From: Bacteroidota bacterium
GTDB lineage: Bacteria > Bacteroidota > Bacteroidia > Cytophagales > Cyclobacteriaceae
Length of the DNA stretch: 64,000 nt
Reading direction: 5' to 3'
Assembly (NCBI GenBank): GCA_018267275.1
Contig: JAFDYV010000009.1
Span: forward strand, 62,001-126,000
Shown: one piece after another, positions 45,573 through 54,746 of the stretch
How the letters are laid out: each line of letters opens with the position of its first letter
Position numbering within the stretch: position 1 is the stretch's first letter
Notes under the pieces: generated by a model
The model's database searches: none
What the model was told of the DNA's origin: nothing
The model's input: only the letters and a program-made list of their open reading frames with translations
Position numbers and translations under genes: made by a program

Positions 45573-48165
45573 ACAATTGCCAACTCTTAAGCCGCCCCGG
45601 TGGGCAGACCGATTTTTGGAATGGTATTGTAGGCCTGACTTGCTTGAAGAAATCCAGGGTGATGCACACGAATTGTATTACCGCGAATCAAAAACGAGCA
45701 AGCGAAAGGCGGATTGGAAATTTATTTGGAACGTGATTCGATTCTTTCGTTGGCACAACATTAGCAAAAAAAAATTCTCAACAACATCAATCGCTATATC
45801 CATGCTGAAGAGTTACCTGGTGTCGGGTTACCGTAATATGTTGCGCAATGGTACGCCATCTTTCGTCAATATTGCCGGCCTTTCTATTGCTATTGCTTGC
45901 GCAGTTACCGTCTTCATCTTAGAAGACTCCTTTTATCACTTGGACTCTATGCATACCAAGGGCGAAGACATTGGAGTAGTGGTAAACCATGTAAAGAATG
46001 GGGATGAAGTTATACGTTGGGCCCGTTCGCCATATCCGCTGACGGAAATGTTACGCAATAACGCTTCGGTAGAACACGTAGCGGGAGCCGGTGTTCTACC
46101 GGCCAATGTGCGCGTAAATGACAAGGTATTTAGCGAGAATATCATGTTGGTTGATCCTGACTTCATGCGTATGTTCGATTTCAAAGTAATTGCCGGTAAT
46201 CGAACGGCACTAGATAAAAAAGATCAAGTCTTGCTAACAAAAGAAATGGCCATTAAATATTTTGGCAACGAACAGGTGGTAGGAGAGGCTCTATCCATCA
46301 AGTTCAATGACGAAGATAAATTTGACTTCACTGTCGGAGGAGTTTTAGAAGACACACCTGCAAACTCGAGCATTTATTTTGACTTCATGGTATCTGGTGC
46401 CATTTGGCGAGATATGAACCCCATGGCTCATGAAGACTGGTCAAATTTCAGGGGCAACGTTTTCGTGGAGAAAAAACAAAAAGCTGATTGGCAGTCTTTA
46501 GATAAGACTTTCGCGCAATACCAAATCCTGCAAAATCAAGGCAACACGTCTCGCCCGGTGAAGCGCGTGGAGGTGATTGGACTACCCAAAATTGCGGTGG
46601 AGAGCTACAACATCAGTGGGTCGCTGAGCTGGAGCAATGATCCATCGGCCATGATTTCCATAGCCATCATTGCCCTGTTCCTAATTCTTTTGGCTGCATT
46701 TAATTATATGAACGTAGCGGTCGCATCAATTAGCACTCGCTTAAAGGAGATTGGCATACGTAAGGTGGTAGGCAGCAGTAAGCGTCAGATCATAATACAA
46801 TTTATGGTTGAAAATATGATGCTTTGCGGAGTGGCCTTGGTGCTTGGTTCACTGATCGCCTATTTCTTGTTATTACCTGCGTTTAACGAAACTTTTCCAG
46901 TTAAGGTAGCTTTCGAGATCAGTTCCTGGCAAATGGCCTTTGTCTTTTTTGGAGGGTTGCTGTTATTTATAGCTGTAGTCTCCGGTACTTATCCATCGCT
47001 TTACGTTGCTGCTTTCAATGCTACTAAGATCTTAAAGGGGAAAGAGAAATTTGGAGCGAAAAGTCTGTTTAGCCGCATCCTTTTGTCTATTCAATTTACG
47101 CTGTCATTCATTATTATGGTTGGCTCGCTCATTTTTGTCGCAGCCTCAACTTATCTCGAACGCATGGATTGGGGATATAACAAAGAAGAAACACTCCTCG
47201 TGCGGTTACAAAGCTCTAGGCAATATGAAGAACTACAGAGTTTAATGGTCAATGACAAGAATACTAAAGTCATTACAGGATCTGCGCGGCATATCGGTGT
47301 GTGGAGCCAACCTGTTACCGCGCATGACATAGACAAAGAGTATCTTGCAGTGATGTTCCCAGTAGGTAGAGGATACCTCGAGGCGATGAACCTTCGACTT
47401 AAAATTGGCCGTGACTTCGATGAATCTATTGAATCAGATAGAACCGAATCAATCATTGTCAATGAGTGTCTAGTTAGACAAATGGGCTGGACGCACCCCA
47501 TTGGGTACGAATTGATGGATGACAGCGTAAAACGATTTGTTATTGGTGTAGTAGAAGACTTCTATTTCAAGAGTTTCTTTTCAGAAATAGAGCCTGCCAT
47601 GTTCTGCATGACCCCTCAAGAAAATTTTAACTTTATGTTGGTAAAAGCGGATGCGGGTAGAGTGAGCGAAGTTAAAAAAGCATTAGAATTGGCCTGGAAG
47701 AAAATTTCGCCAGATGACCCTGCTGCTGTGTCGTTACAAAGCGCTGTTTTCGATGGTTTCCTTCAAGGTAACCGCTCCAACAATAAAGTGATGATATTTA
47801 TTGCATTAGTAACCGTTACGCTAACAACCATCGGGCTTTTCGGATTGGTATCATACAATATCACCCGCAGACTTAAAGAGTTTAGCGTACGAAAGGTTTT
47901 TGGTGCGAGTATTACAACGTTATTCAGATTAATGTCTCGCGATTATGTTTTTATTGTTGGCATCGCGTTTTTAATCGGTGCACCGACAGGCGCCCTATTG
48001 ATGAATCTGCTCATCAAAACCATTTATCCTATGGCCATCCCGGTTGTGGCTTGGCCTTATATTCTAGCCATCGGTACCATGGTGCTAATCGTAGGGTTGA
48101 CAGTAGTGAGTCAATTCTACCGGGTGGTGAATGAGAACCCCACAGAAACACTAAGGATAGAATAA
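45565..48165 (+). CDS. two-module FtsX/MacB-type ABC permease, PadR-linked (copy B)
   Basis: Protein of 866 aa with the same layout as copy A: prefix (about 8-75), helix 1 with SFVNIAGLSIAIACAVTVFIL, periplasmic domain, FtsX module (MNVAVASISTRLKEIGIRKVVGSSKRQI), second periplasmic domain, and final FtsX module (ITRRLKEFSVRKVFGASITTLFRL) ending NPTETLRIE. It starts with GTG overlapping the copy A stop by 8 bp. The 5' prefix DNA is almost identical to copy A but the permease core is not, and a stranded copy of the copy A 3' end lies 143 bp beyond its stop, suggesting a chimeric origin. Confidence 0.9.
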   Translation: MNKQLPTLKPPRWADRFLEWYCRPDLLEEIQGDAHELYYRESKTSKRKADWKFIWNVIRFFRWHNISKKKFSTTSIAISMLKSYLVSGYRNMLRNGTPSFVNIAGLSIAIACAVTVFILEDSFYHLDSMHTKGEDIGVVVNHVKNGDEVIRWARSPYPLTEMLRNNASVEHVAGAGVLPANVRVNDKVFSENIMLVDPDFMRMFDFKVIAGNRTALDKKDQVLLTKEMAIKYFGNEQVVGEALSIKFNDEDKFDFTVGGVLEDTPANSSIYFDFMVSGAIWRDMNPMAHEDWSNFRGNVFVEKKQKADWQSLDKTFAQYQILQNQGNTSRPVKRVEVIGLPKIAVESYNISGSLSWSNDPSAMISIAIIALFLILLAAFNYMNVAVASISTRLKEIGIRKVVGSSKRQIIIQFMVENMMLCGVALVLGSLIAYFLLLPAFNETFPVKVAFEISSWQMAFVFFGGLLLFIAVVSGTYPSLYVAAFNATKILKGKEKFGAKSLFSRILLSIQFTLSFIIMVGSLIFVAASTYLERMDWGYNKEETLLVRLQSSRQYEELQSLMVNDKNTKVITGSARHIGVWSQPVTAHDIDKEYLAVMFPVGRGYLEAMNLRLKIGRDFDESIESDRTESIIVNECLVRQMGWTHPIGYELMDDSVKRFVIGVVEDFYFKSFFSEIEPAMFCMTPQENFNFMLVKADAGRVSEVKKALELAWKKISPDDPAAVSLQSAVFDGFLQGNRSNNKVMIFIALVTVTLTTIGLFGLVSYNITRRLKEFSVRKVFGASITTLFRLMSRDYVFIVGIAFLIGAPTGALLMNLLIKTIYPMAIPVVAWPYILAIGTMVLIVGLTVVSQFYRVVNENPTETLRIE
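45641..45754 (+). repeat. 114-bp segment nearly identical to 43036-43149
   Basis: Prefix segment of permease copy B; three base differences from copy A over 114 bp. See the 43036-43149 entry. Confidence 0.9.
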
Positions 48166-48308
48166 GAGTCATTTCGAGCCATGCCTAGACAAAAAAGTGC
48201 TACACACTTTTGCTGTGCAGGGCGCAACATCTGAAGGTACCGAAGTATTTGGGATGGACAAGATTGCACTTTCAACGTGCGATTGGGAGGTCGATTAGCA
48301 AGATTTCC

Positions 48309-48371
48309 ATTAGCCTACAAGCGCTGAAAACCATTCGCACCAACCCAACTGAAGTACTGCGAAGTGAGTAG
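48309..48371 (+). pseudogene. orphan 3' fragment of a permease gene
   Basis: Reads in frame as ISLQALKTIRTNPTEVLRSE and a TAG stop, 60 of 63 bases identical to the end of permease copy A. Nothing of the rest of a permease gene lies in front of it; the 143 bp between the copy B stop and this fragment show no permease-like coding. It is a remnant left by recombination within a tandem permease array. Confidence 0.88.
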
Positions 48372-48419
48372 AAAAAACCAATGTTTTCCATCCCGGACTC
48401 AGTCTTTGGCCGTCTAGCT

Positions 48420-49595
48420 TTAGTTGACAAACGGATTGCTCCATCGCGTATCAGTGTAAACCTGTTGCCCTGAGAGTGTTTTCAAAAAAGCCACGAGCGC
48501 GTCTTTCTCCGCTTGGGTGAGTTGCAAATTTTGTACACTGCCACCCGGCCGCAAGCGTGGATCTAAATTTGTATTACCAGCGGCAGTTACACCACCGTTA
48601 TAATGATTGATCATGCCTGCCACGTCTAGCGCACCTGTGTGCATCAGCGGTCCGTTCAAAGTGCCGTCTGCGCGCATCACATCGCGCAGCGTTGGGGCGC
48701 GCGTTACTGCTACATCCGTGCCCCCTCCAATTTTGGTAATCAGCCCATTGTTACGCGAGTTGGGGTCGATGTCAAACTCGGGTGCCCGGTGACAACCACC
48801 GCAGCCTGCACCCCCGCCCGTGCGTAAACCGCCAGCTGCAAATTGCGGGGGCTGCAAAAACAAATTCTTGCCTTGGTTTTCTTGCGCGGTGAAGTTAGCG
48901 AACGGTGCACCATCGTTAGGTGCTGCCGCGCGCCCAGCATCATATTTACTATCAAAAGACTGAATGCTCCGCACAAACTGTGCGAGACACTCTTGCAATT
49001 TAGCTTCCGTAATGTCTGTGTTATTGTAAGCCTTCCGAAACAACACTTGATAATACTCTTTTGACTTCAATTTGATCAGCAAGTCAGCCAGCGCTGGCCC
49101 ACCGTTCTGGCCACTAAATCCCATCTCTGCATGATCTTGAATTGGCTGAGTAGTCTGTGCCTCCAATGTGGCGGCACGCTCATCCCAAAAAAAACGCGCC
49201 TCAACTGCAAAGCGTGCATTCACCAAGCGCATACTGTGCCGACCCGTAGTGCCATTAACACCCGCGCTTGCAATGCTTGCATCGCTAAATGCGTGCGACT
49301 GTTGGTGGCAGCTTGCGCATGCCACGGTGTTGCTGGTTGATAAATTTTTATCGTAAAAAAGTACGCGGCCAATCAACGCTTTCTCGTTTACGATGGCATT
49401 TCCACCAATGTTGTTCCGAGTGATATAGCCCGGAACTGTTTGACTCGAATAATTTGGAAGTTGATCGAGGTTAATGTTCGAGCCAAAAGTTTCGGAAACT
49501 ATTTTTTTCTCTTCGTTAGAAGTGACTTCAGTTGGGTCGGACTGACAGCTAGCAAACAAAAAAGCAAATAACGAGAGGATCAATAACGTGCGCAT
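48420..49595 (-). CDS. cytochrome c peroxidase-family lipoprotein (MauG-like)
   Basis: Diheme protein of 391 aa with a lipoprotein signal (LFAFLFASCQSD, Cys17 or so). Heme 1 binds CASCHQQSHAFSD (about 97-109) and heme 2 binds CGGCHRAPEFD (about 264-274). The DERAATLEAQTTQPIQDHAEMGF segment between them and the C-terminal YNGGVTAAGNTNLDPRLRP are family features. Such proteins reduce H2O2 in the periplasm or oxidise other partners (MauG). Its lipid anchor would hold it at a membrane. It is monocistronic. Confidence 0.92.
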   Translation of the reverse strand: MRTLLILSLFAFLFASCQSDPTEVTSNEEKKIVSETFGSNINLDQLPNYSSQTVPGYITRNNIGGNAIVNEKALIGRVLFYDKNLSTSNTVACASCHQQSHAFSDASIASAGVNGTTGRHSMRLVNARFAVEARFFWDERAATLEAQTTQPIQDHAEMGFSGQNGGPALADLLIKLKSKEYYQVLFRKAYNNTDITEAKLQECLAQFVRSIQSFDSKYDAGRAAAPNDGAPFANFTAQENQGKNLFLQPPQFAAGGLRTGGGAGCGGCHRAPEFDIDPNSRNNGLITKIGGGTDVAVTRAPTLRDVMRADGTLNGPLMHTGALDVAGMINHYNGGVTAAGNTNLDPRLRPGGSVQNLQLTQAEKDALVAFLKTLSGQQVYTDTRWSNPFVN

Positions 49596-49772
49596 AGATT
49601 TTCATTTTTTGTGTTTCGACCTTAATATTCGCAAAAAGTTTAAAGAGTAACCCAAATTTGAATGTTAAAAAAGGTTAATTGACCTTTAAAAAAAATTCAT
49701 AGATCGAATCTATAAGAATTACCTTCTACGGTCGTTGTACTTAGTCAACATACGTATGCTTGATGAAGATAA

Positions 49773-52013
49773 TTAGTTCAACACAAAATCTTTTGCTAGA
49801 ACATTTGCTGAGTTTGTTCCCACCATTACGGAAAACTTCCCAGGTTCAACACCCCAACTCATGTCTGCTCGGTAAAACGACAGGACTTCCGAAGTGATGT
49901 TGAGTTTGACTGTCTTTGACTCACCAGGTTGGAGTAAAATCTTCTCGAAACCTTTTAACTCTTTCACCGGTCTGGTTACGCTGCCCACCCAATCGCGAAT
50001 ATACCATTGCACCACTTCTTCCCCGGCAACTTTTCCCACATTCTTCACTGTTACCGACACCTCAACACTTTCATCAGTGGACATTTTCTCCTTGTCAATA
50101 ATCAAATTGCTGTATTCAAACTTTGTGTAGCTCAATCCATACCCGAATGGGTAGAGAGGTTCATTTCGTACATCACGGTATTTCGATTTGTAAATGCGCA
50201 CGTTTAGCGGATCTTGATAGTCGCCCTCATACGGCCTGCCACCATGTTTATGACTATAGTAAATGGGTATTTGACCTTCGTTACGCGGAAAGGTGATTGG
50301 CAATTTCCCGGAAGGATTATAGTCACCAAACAACACTTCTGCAACCGCATTTCCTGCTTCCGACCCGAGCGTCCATGTCTCCAGAATGGCGGGCATGTGT
50401 TGATCTACCCATTCAAGTGTCAGGGGCCGACCACTCACCAAAACTACCACCAATGGCTTCTTAGTTTCAGCCAACGCTTTTAACAAGTCTAGTTGAACAC
50501 CAGGTAAACCAATGGAAGAACGAGAAGCGCCCTCACCATTCATGACTGCACTTTCTCCGAGCACTACAATCAGTTTACTAGCCCGTTGAGCGATGGCTTT
50601 TGCCTGCGCAAACTTGTCGGTCGCATCGTCATATAAATTGCAACCTTCTGCAAACAAAACAGATGTCTTAGGCGATACCTTCTTGCGAATGCCATCTAAA
50701 ATTGACACAGCATGCTGCGGCTCTCCAAAGAAAGACCAACTTCCATTCATCTCGGCAGGGGCATTCGCCAGGGGCCCAATCACGGCAAGCGTAGACTCAT
50801 CTTTTGAAAATGGCAATAGTTCATTTTCATTCTTTAGCAACACAATTGATTTTTTTGCCATCGACAGTGCGCTGTTGACTTGCGCATCGGTCCGCATCTC
50901 TTTCTTTTCACGTTCTTCGTTGCTATACCGATAGGGATCGTCAAACAATCCCAAATCAAACTTTAACTGCAATACTCTTCGCACAGCATCGTCTAGTTGT
51001 GATTGCTTGATCGAACCTGCTTGTATCAATCGAATCAACTGTGACGCATAAACGTTTGCCATCATGTCCACGTCTACGCTCGCATCCATTGCCAGTTGAG
51101 CGGCTTGTGCGCTATCGGCAGCAATGCCATGCGGAATGAGCTCACCAATGGATTGCCAATCAGAAACTACCACACCATTGAACTTCCACTCTTTTCTCAA
51201 TACTTGTTGAAGTAAGAATTTGTTTGCCGTTGCCGGAATCCCATTAAAATCGTTGAATGCATTCATGACTGTGGCAGCGCCTTGCTTTATCGCGGCTTCG
51301 TATGGCGGCAAGTATACTTCGCGAAGCTGTCGTTCGCTCATGTCCACTTCAGTGTAATCACGGCCTGCTAAGGGCGCTCCATACGCAGCAAAATGTTTCA
51401 CACATGCCGCAATAGTCCTGGCATCGGCCAGGCTTTTGCCTTGAAATCCGCGTACGCGAGCTTCGGCAATTCGTGACGCCAAAAAAGGATCTTCCCCGGC
51501 TCCTTCCAGCACGCGACCCCACCGCGGATCTCTGCAAACATCAACCATGGGCGCAAACGTCCAGTTGATTCCTACAGCGCTGGATTCTTCTGCTGCAACT
51601 TGTGCCGAACGTTCAATCTCTGCCAAGTCCCAACTAGCCGCTTCCGCCAATGGAATGGGTGCAACTGTTTTGAAACCGTGAATCACATCGGCACCAAAAA
51701 GCAAAGGAATTTTTAACCGAGATTGCTCCACGGCAATTTTCTGGAGGCGCGCGGTGTACTTTGCTCCGTATACATTGAATAAGCCTGTGATCTTTCCTTC
51801 TTTCACCAACACATCAAAGTTGTTGCTTTCGCGCGTCATCAACGTAGGCCCTGTATTGAAACCATCACCAATCAAAAAATTAAGCTGCCCAACTTTTTCT
51901 TCGAGTGTCATTTTTGACAACAGGTCTTCCACTTTGGTGCTTTTTTCGTTGGACGGTCCACTACCGGTACAAGCAAACACCAGGGTGGAGACCGCGATGA
52001 TGAACTTTCTCAT
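49773..52013 (-). CDS. family 3 glycoside hydrolase, beta-glucosidase type lipoprotein
   Basis: Protein of 746 aa, start at ATG 52013 giving a lipoprotein signal (FIIAVSTLVFACTGS, Cys15). The frame continues 32 codons upstream without signal character. The GH3 N-terminal barrel contains LLFGADVIHGFKTVAPIPLAEAASWD, WTFAPMVDVCRDPRWGR and KHFAAYGAPLAGRDY; the nucleophile is the Asp in NGVVVSDWQSIGEL. The GH3 C-terminal domain and a fibronectin-III-like end (VTVKNVGKVAGEEVVQWYIRDW) complete it. It matches BglX-type beta-glucosidases that release glucose from oligosaccharides at the cell surface or periplasm. Confidence 0.93.
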   Translation of the reverse strand: MRKFIIAVSTLVFACTGSGPSNEKSTKVEDLLSKMTLEEKVGQLNFLIGDGFNTGPTLMTRESNNFDVLVKEGKITGLFNVYGAKYTARLQKIAVEQSRLKIPLLFGADVIHGFKTVAPIPLAEAASWDLAEIERSAQVAAEESSAVGINWTFAPMVDVCRDPRWGRVLEGAGEDPFLASRIAEARVRGFQGKSLADARTIAACVKHFAAYGAPLAGRDYTEVDMSERQLREVYLPPYEAAIKQGAATVMNAFNDFNGIPATANKFLLQQVLRKEWKFNGVVVSDWQSIGELIPHGIAADSAQAAQLAMDASVDVDMMANVYASQLIRLIQAGSIKQSQLDDAVRRVLQLKFDLGLFDDPYRYSNEEREKKEMRTDAQVNSALSMAKKSIVLLKNENELLPFSKDESTLAVIGPLANAPAEMNGSWSFFGEPQHAVSILDGIRKKVSPKTSVLFAEGCNLYDDATDKFAQAKAIAQRASKLIVVLGESAVMNGEGASRSSIGLPGVQLDLLKALAETKKPLVVVLVSGRPLTLEWVDQHMPAILETWTLGSEAGNAVAEVLFGDYNPSGKLPITFPRNEGQIPIYYSHKHGGRPYEGDYQDPLNVRIYKSKYRDVRNEPLYPFGYGLSYTKFEYSNLIIDKEKMSTDESVEVSVTVKNVGKVAGEEVVQWYIRDWVGSVTRPVKELKGFEKILLQPGESKTVKLNITSEVLSFYRADMSWGVEPGKFSVMVGTNSANVLAKDFVLN

Positions 52014-52101
52014 TTTTGTGATTTGAATGTTGTGAGTAATCGATTTGCCGAAGGTAGGCATTTGATTCGCTAAAAATCCCTGACAAAAGTCATTTTTACT
52101 G

Positions 52102-52117
52102 TGTAACACTTGTTACA
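52102..52117. promoter_or_regulatory. palindrome between the GH3 and persulfide dioxygenase genes
   Basis: TGTAAC-ACTT-GTTACA, a perfect 6-bp-arm palindrome 45 bp before the dioxygenase ATG. The form is that of a Crp/Fnr-type or similar dimer-binding site, but the cognate regulator is unknown. Confidence 0.45.
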
Positions 52118-52161
52118 ATTTTGAATTTCGAGGTGTCGCACTTTTGCGTAAACAAAGAAAT

Positions 52162-53577
52162 ATGAAAATCGAACAACTGTACACGGGCTGCCTGGCAGAA
52201 GCTGCCTATTATATCGAAAGCGATGGCGAAGTTGCCATCATTGATCCTTTGCGAGAGCCCGCCCCCTACATTGCAAAAGCAAAGGCAAACCATGCAAAAA
52301 TCAAGTACGTGATGGAGACACATTTTCATGCCGATTTTGTCTCAGGGTACGTTGAGTTAGCAAACAAAACCAACAGCACCATTGTCTTCGGACCGACCGC
52401 GCAACCGGGTTATCAAGCACACGTTGCGAAAGACGGAGAAATTTTGACACTGGGAAAAATAAAAATTAAAGTGCTCCACACACCAGGACATACGCTTGAA
52501 TCGAGTTGTTATTTACTGTTGGACGAAAATGACAAGCCCCACGCTGTCTTCACAGGCGATACATTATTTATTGGAGACGTAGGCCGCCCCGACTTGGTGC
52601 AGAAAGTAAAAGCTGATATCACCCCTCAATATTTGGGCGGTTTGTTATTCGACTCGCTGCGCAATAAGTTGATGACATTGCCTGATCACGTGATGGTTTA
52701 TCCAGGCCACGGAGCTGGCAGCGCCTGCGGCAAAAAAATGGATAAAGAGACAGTTTCTACCATCGGCAAACAAAAACAATTCAACTACGCGCTGCGAGTA
52801 GATATGGACAAGGAAGAGTTTGTTGCTGCTGTAACCGATGGCTTGGTAGAACCGCCACAATATTTTCCGGCCAATGTAATCATGAATGTAACTGGCCATG
52901 TGCCCAGTTTGGATGATGTGCTTCAAAAAGGATTACGCCCACTCACGCCAAACGATTTCGTACAGATCGCTTCCGATAAAAAAACTCTGATATTGGATAC
53001 CAGAAAAAAGGACGAGTTTGCTGCTGGCTTTATCCCAGGCTCTATTTTCATTGGTATTGATGATTCGTTTGCGCCATGGGTGGGTACATTAATTCAAGAT
53101 TTGACCGCTCCAATCTTGTTGGTGACAGAGCCTGGCCGTGAAGCGGAAGTGATCACCCGACTAGCAAGAGTGGGATATGACAATACAATCGGATACCTAG
53201 ACGGTGGGGTTGACAACTGGAAAAAATCTGGTTTGCCAACTGAAACCTTGGAAGAGGTGACAGCCGAAGAATTTGCTTCGATTTATAACCCCACAACGTT
53301 ACTTGTTGATGCAAGAAGGAGAAGTGAATATGAAACAGAGCACTTGAACGGAGCACAAAACCTACCGCTTGATTTCATTCACAAAAACAAAGCAGCATTC
53401 TGTCAACACAAAAAATACTTCATACACTGCGCAGGTGGCTATCGCTCCGTCATCATGGCTTCGTTTCTAAAATCGTGGGGCTATCAAAACATTGTCAACA
53501 TCAAAGGTGGTTATCAAGCTTTAAGCAAAACCAAATTGGAGCGAACGGAAAAACAGCTGGTGAATACGGAACTTTAG
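52162..53577 (+). CDS. CstB-like persulfide dioxygenase/rhodanese fusion
   Basis: Protein of 471 aa, start at ATG 52162 (MKIEQLYTGCLAEAAYYI). Residues about 1-240 are a metallo-beta-lactamase-fold persulfide dioxygenase with THFHADFVSG (HxHxD iron-binding motif), HTPGHTLESSCYLL, FTGDTLFIGDVGRPDL and VYPGHGAGSACGK. Two rhodanese-like domains follow: the first (about 265-355) has no catalytic Cys, the second (about 370-465) has HCAGGYRS with the active Cys. This order and the Cys pattern match CstB of Staphylococcus, which converts persulfides to thiosulfate. It overlaps the convergent NRAMP-like stop by 4 bp. Confidence 0.9.
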   Translation: MKIEQLYTGCLAEAAYYIESDGEVAIIDPLREPAPYIAKAKANHAKIKYVMETHFHADFVSGYVELANKTNSTIVFGPTAQPGYQAHVAKDGEILTLGKIKIKVLHTPGHTLESSCYLLLDENDKPHAVFTGDTLFIGDVGRPDLVQKVKADITPQYLGGLLFDSLRNKLMTLPDHVMVYPGHGAGSACGKKMDKETVSTIGKQKQFNYALRVDMDKEEFVAAVTDGLVEPPQYFPANVIMNVTGHVPSLDDVLQKGLRPLTPNDFVQIASDKKTLILDTRKKDEFAAGFIPGSIFIGIDDSFAPWVGTLIQDLTAPILLVTEPGREAEVITRLARVGYDNTIGYLDGGVDNWKKSGLPTETLEEVTAEEFASIYNPTTLLVDARRRSEYETEHLNGAQNLPLDFIHKNKAAFCQHKKYFIHCAGGYRSVIMASFLKSWGYQNIVNIKGGYQALSKTKLERTEKQLVNTEL

Positions 53578-54746
53578 GCGAATGCGCTCACAAGCGAGTA
53601 CAGGCTCATTGCGCCCATTACAACCACCACTACCCACCCGATCACTTGCAACCATAAAGGATGCCGATAACTGCCAATGATGTCACGGTTTCGAGAGACA
53701 ATTAAAACGATTGCCAGTGCCACAGGAAGCGTTATTCCATTTAACGTACCTGCCAAAACCAGCAGCCGAACCGGATTGCCCACTACAATAAAAATGAAGG
53801 CAGAAATAAGAATGAAGGCGGAAATTATCAAACGTTGATTTTCCAACAACTTCGAGTGAAACCCAGCGACAAACGTAATAGAGGTATAAGCACACCCGAC
53901 CACCGAAGTAATGGCTGCGCTCCAGATCACTACGCCAAAGAACCGATAACCCAAACTTCCCGCGGCAGCTTGAAAGATAGAGGCGGCAGGATTGCCTTTC
54001 GCTAATTCAACACCAGCCGTAACGACTCCAAGCGCCCCTAAAAATAAAACCATACGCATCAGTCCGGTTATGACAATGCCGCTGATGGCACTGCGATTTA
54101 CCTTGTGTAAATTACTTTGACCCACCACGCCTGCATCGAGCAACCGATGCGCACCGGCAAAACTGATGTAACCACCTACGGTACCACCCACCAAAGTAAC
54201 AATCGCTAAAGGGTCAATAGTAACTGGTACAAACGTACGATGAACAACCGCTAACAATGGCGGATGCGAACTCACTGCAACATAGCCTGTCAACAAAATC
54301 ATCAAAATGCCCAGCACCTTCGCAAACCAGTCGATGGTGTTGCCAACCTCTTTCATCCAAAAAATAATAAGCGCAACCATACAACTAATTGCTGCACCTG
54401 CCTCGGGCGAAATTCCAAAAAGCACTTGCAACCCGAGCCCGCTGCCTGCCAGATTGCCAATGTTAAAAGCCAGTCCGCCCAACACAATAATTGCGGCCAA
54501 ACAATAACCTAATCCCGGTAGCACTTTGTTGGCTGCGTCTTGTGCTTTGAGATTACTCATCGTCAAGATTCGCCAGATGTTCAATTGGACTGCGATGTCC
54601 AACAGAATTGTAATCAAGATCACAAACCCAAAGCTAGCCAACAGCTTTTGCGTGAACACCGTGGTTTGCGTGAGAAACCCAGGACCAATGGCTGATGTTG
54701 CCATCAAAAATGCTGCACCAAGGATAGCAGATTTCCTTTCTTTCAA
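53574..54746 (-). CDS. NRAMP-family transporter of the 5-oxoprolinase cluster
   Basis: Membrane protein of about 390 aa with eleven predicted helices. I start it at the TTG at 54746 because that codon overlaps the pxpA stop (TTGA, 4 bp) and gives KERKSAILGAAFLMATSAIGPGFLTQ; the frame itself runs further upstream inside pxpA. In NRAMP metal transporters helix 1 carries DPGN and helix 6 a MPH; here helix 1 reads GPGF and helix 6 reads GGYISFAGAHR, so the metal ligands are missing. Proteins like this (YcsG in Bacillus) accompany pxpA/B/C genes. It may carry 5-oxoproline or another substrate, which is inference. Confidence 0.85.
   Translation of the reverse strand: MKERKSAILGAAFLMATSAIGPGFLTQTTVFTQKLLASFGFVILITILLDIAVQLNIWRILTMSNLKAQDAANKVLPGLGYCLAAIIVLGGLAFNIGNLAGSGLGLQVLFGISPEAGAAISCMVALIIFWMKEVGNTIDWFAKVLGILMILLTGYVAVSSHPPLLAVVHRTFVPVTIDPLAIVTLVGGTVGGYISFAGAHRLLDAGVVGQSNLHKVNRSAISGIVITGLMRMVLFLGALGVVTAGVELAKGNPAASIFQAAAGSLGYRFFGVVIWSAAITSVVGCAYTSITFVAGFHSKLLENQRLIISAFILISAFIFIVVGNPVRLLVLAGTLNGITLPVALAIVLIVSRNRDIIGSYRHPLWLQVIGWVVVVVMGAMSLYSLVSAFA

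Noticed and set aside
48309..48371. Considered as an insertion-sequence end or short repeat family
   Set aside because: It reads exactly as the C-terminus of permease copy A including the stop, so it is a gene fragment; no transposase or terminal repeats are present.
49660..49735. Hairpin AAAGGT/ACCTTT upstream of the cytochrome c peroxidase, considered as a regulatory element
   Set aside because: Only six paired bases in A/T-rich DNA; expected by chance.
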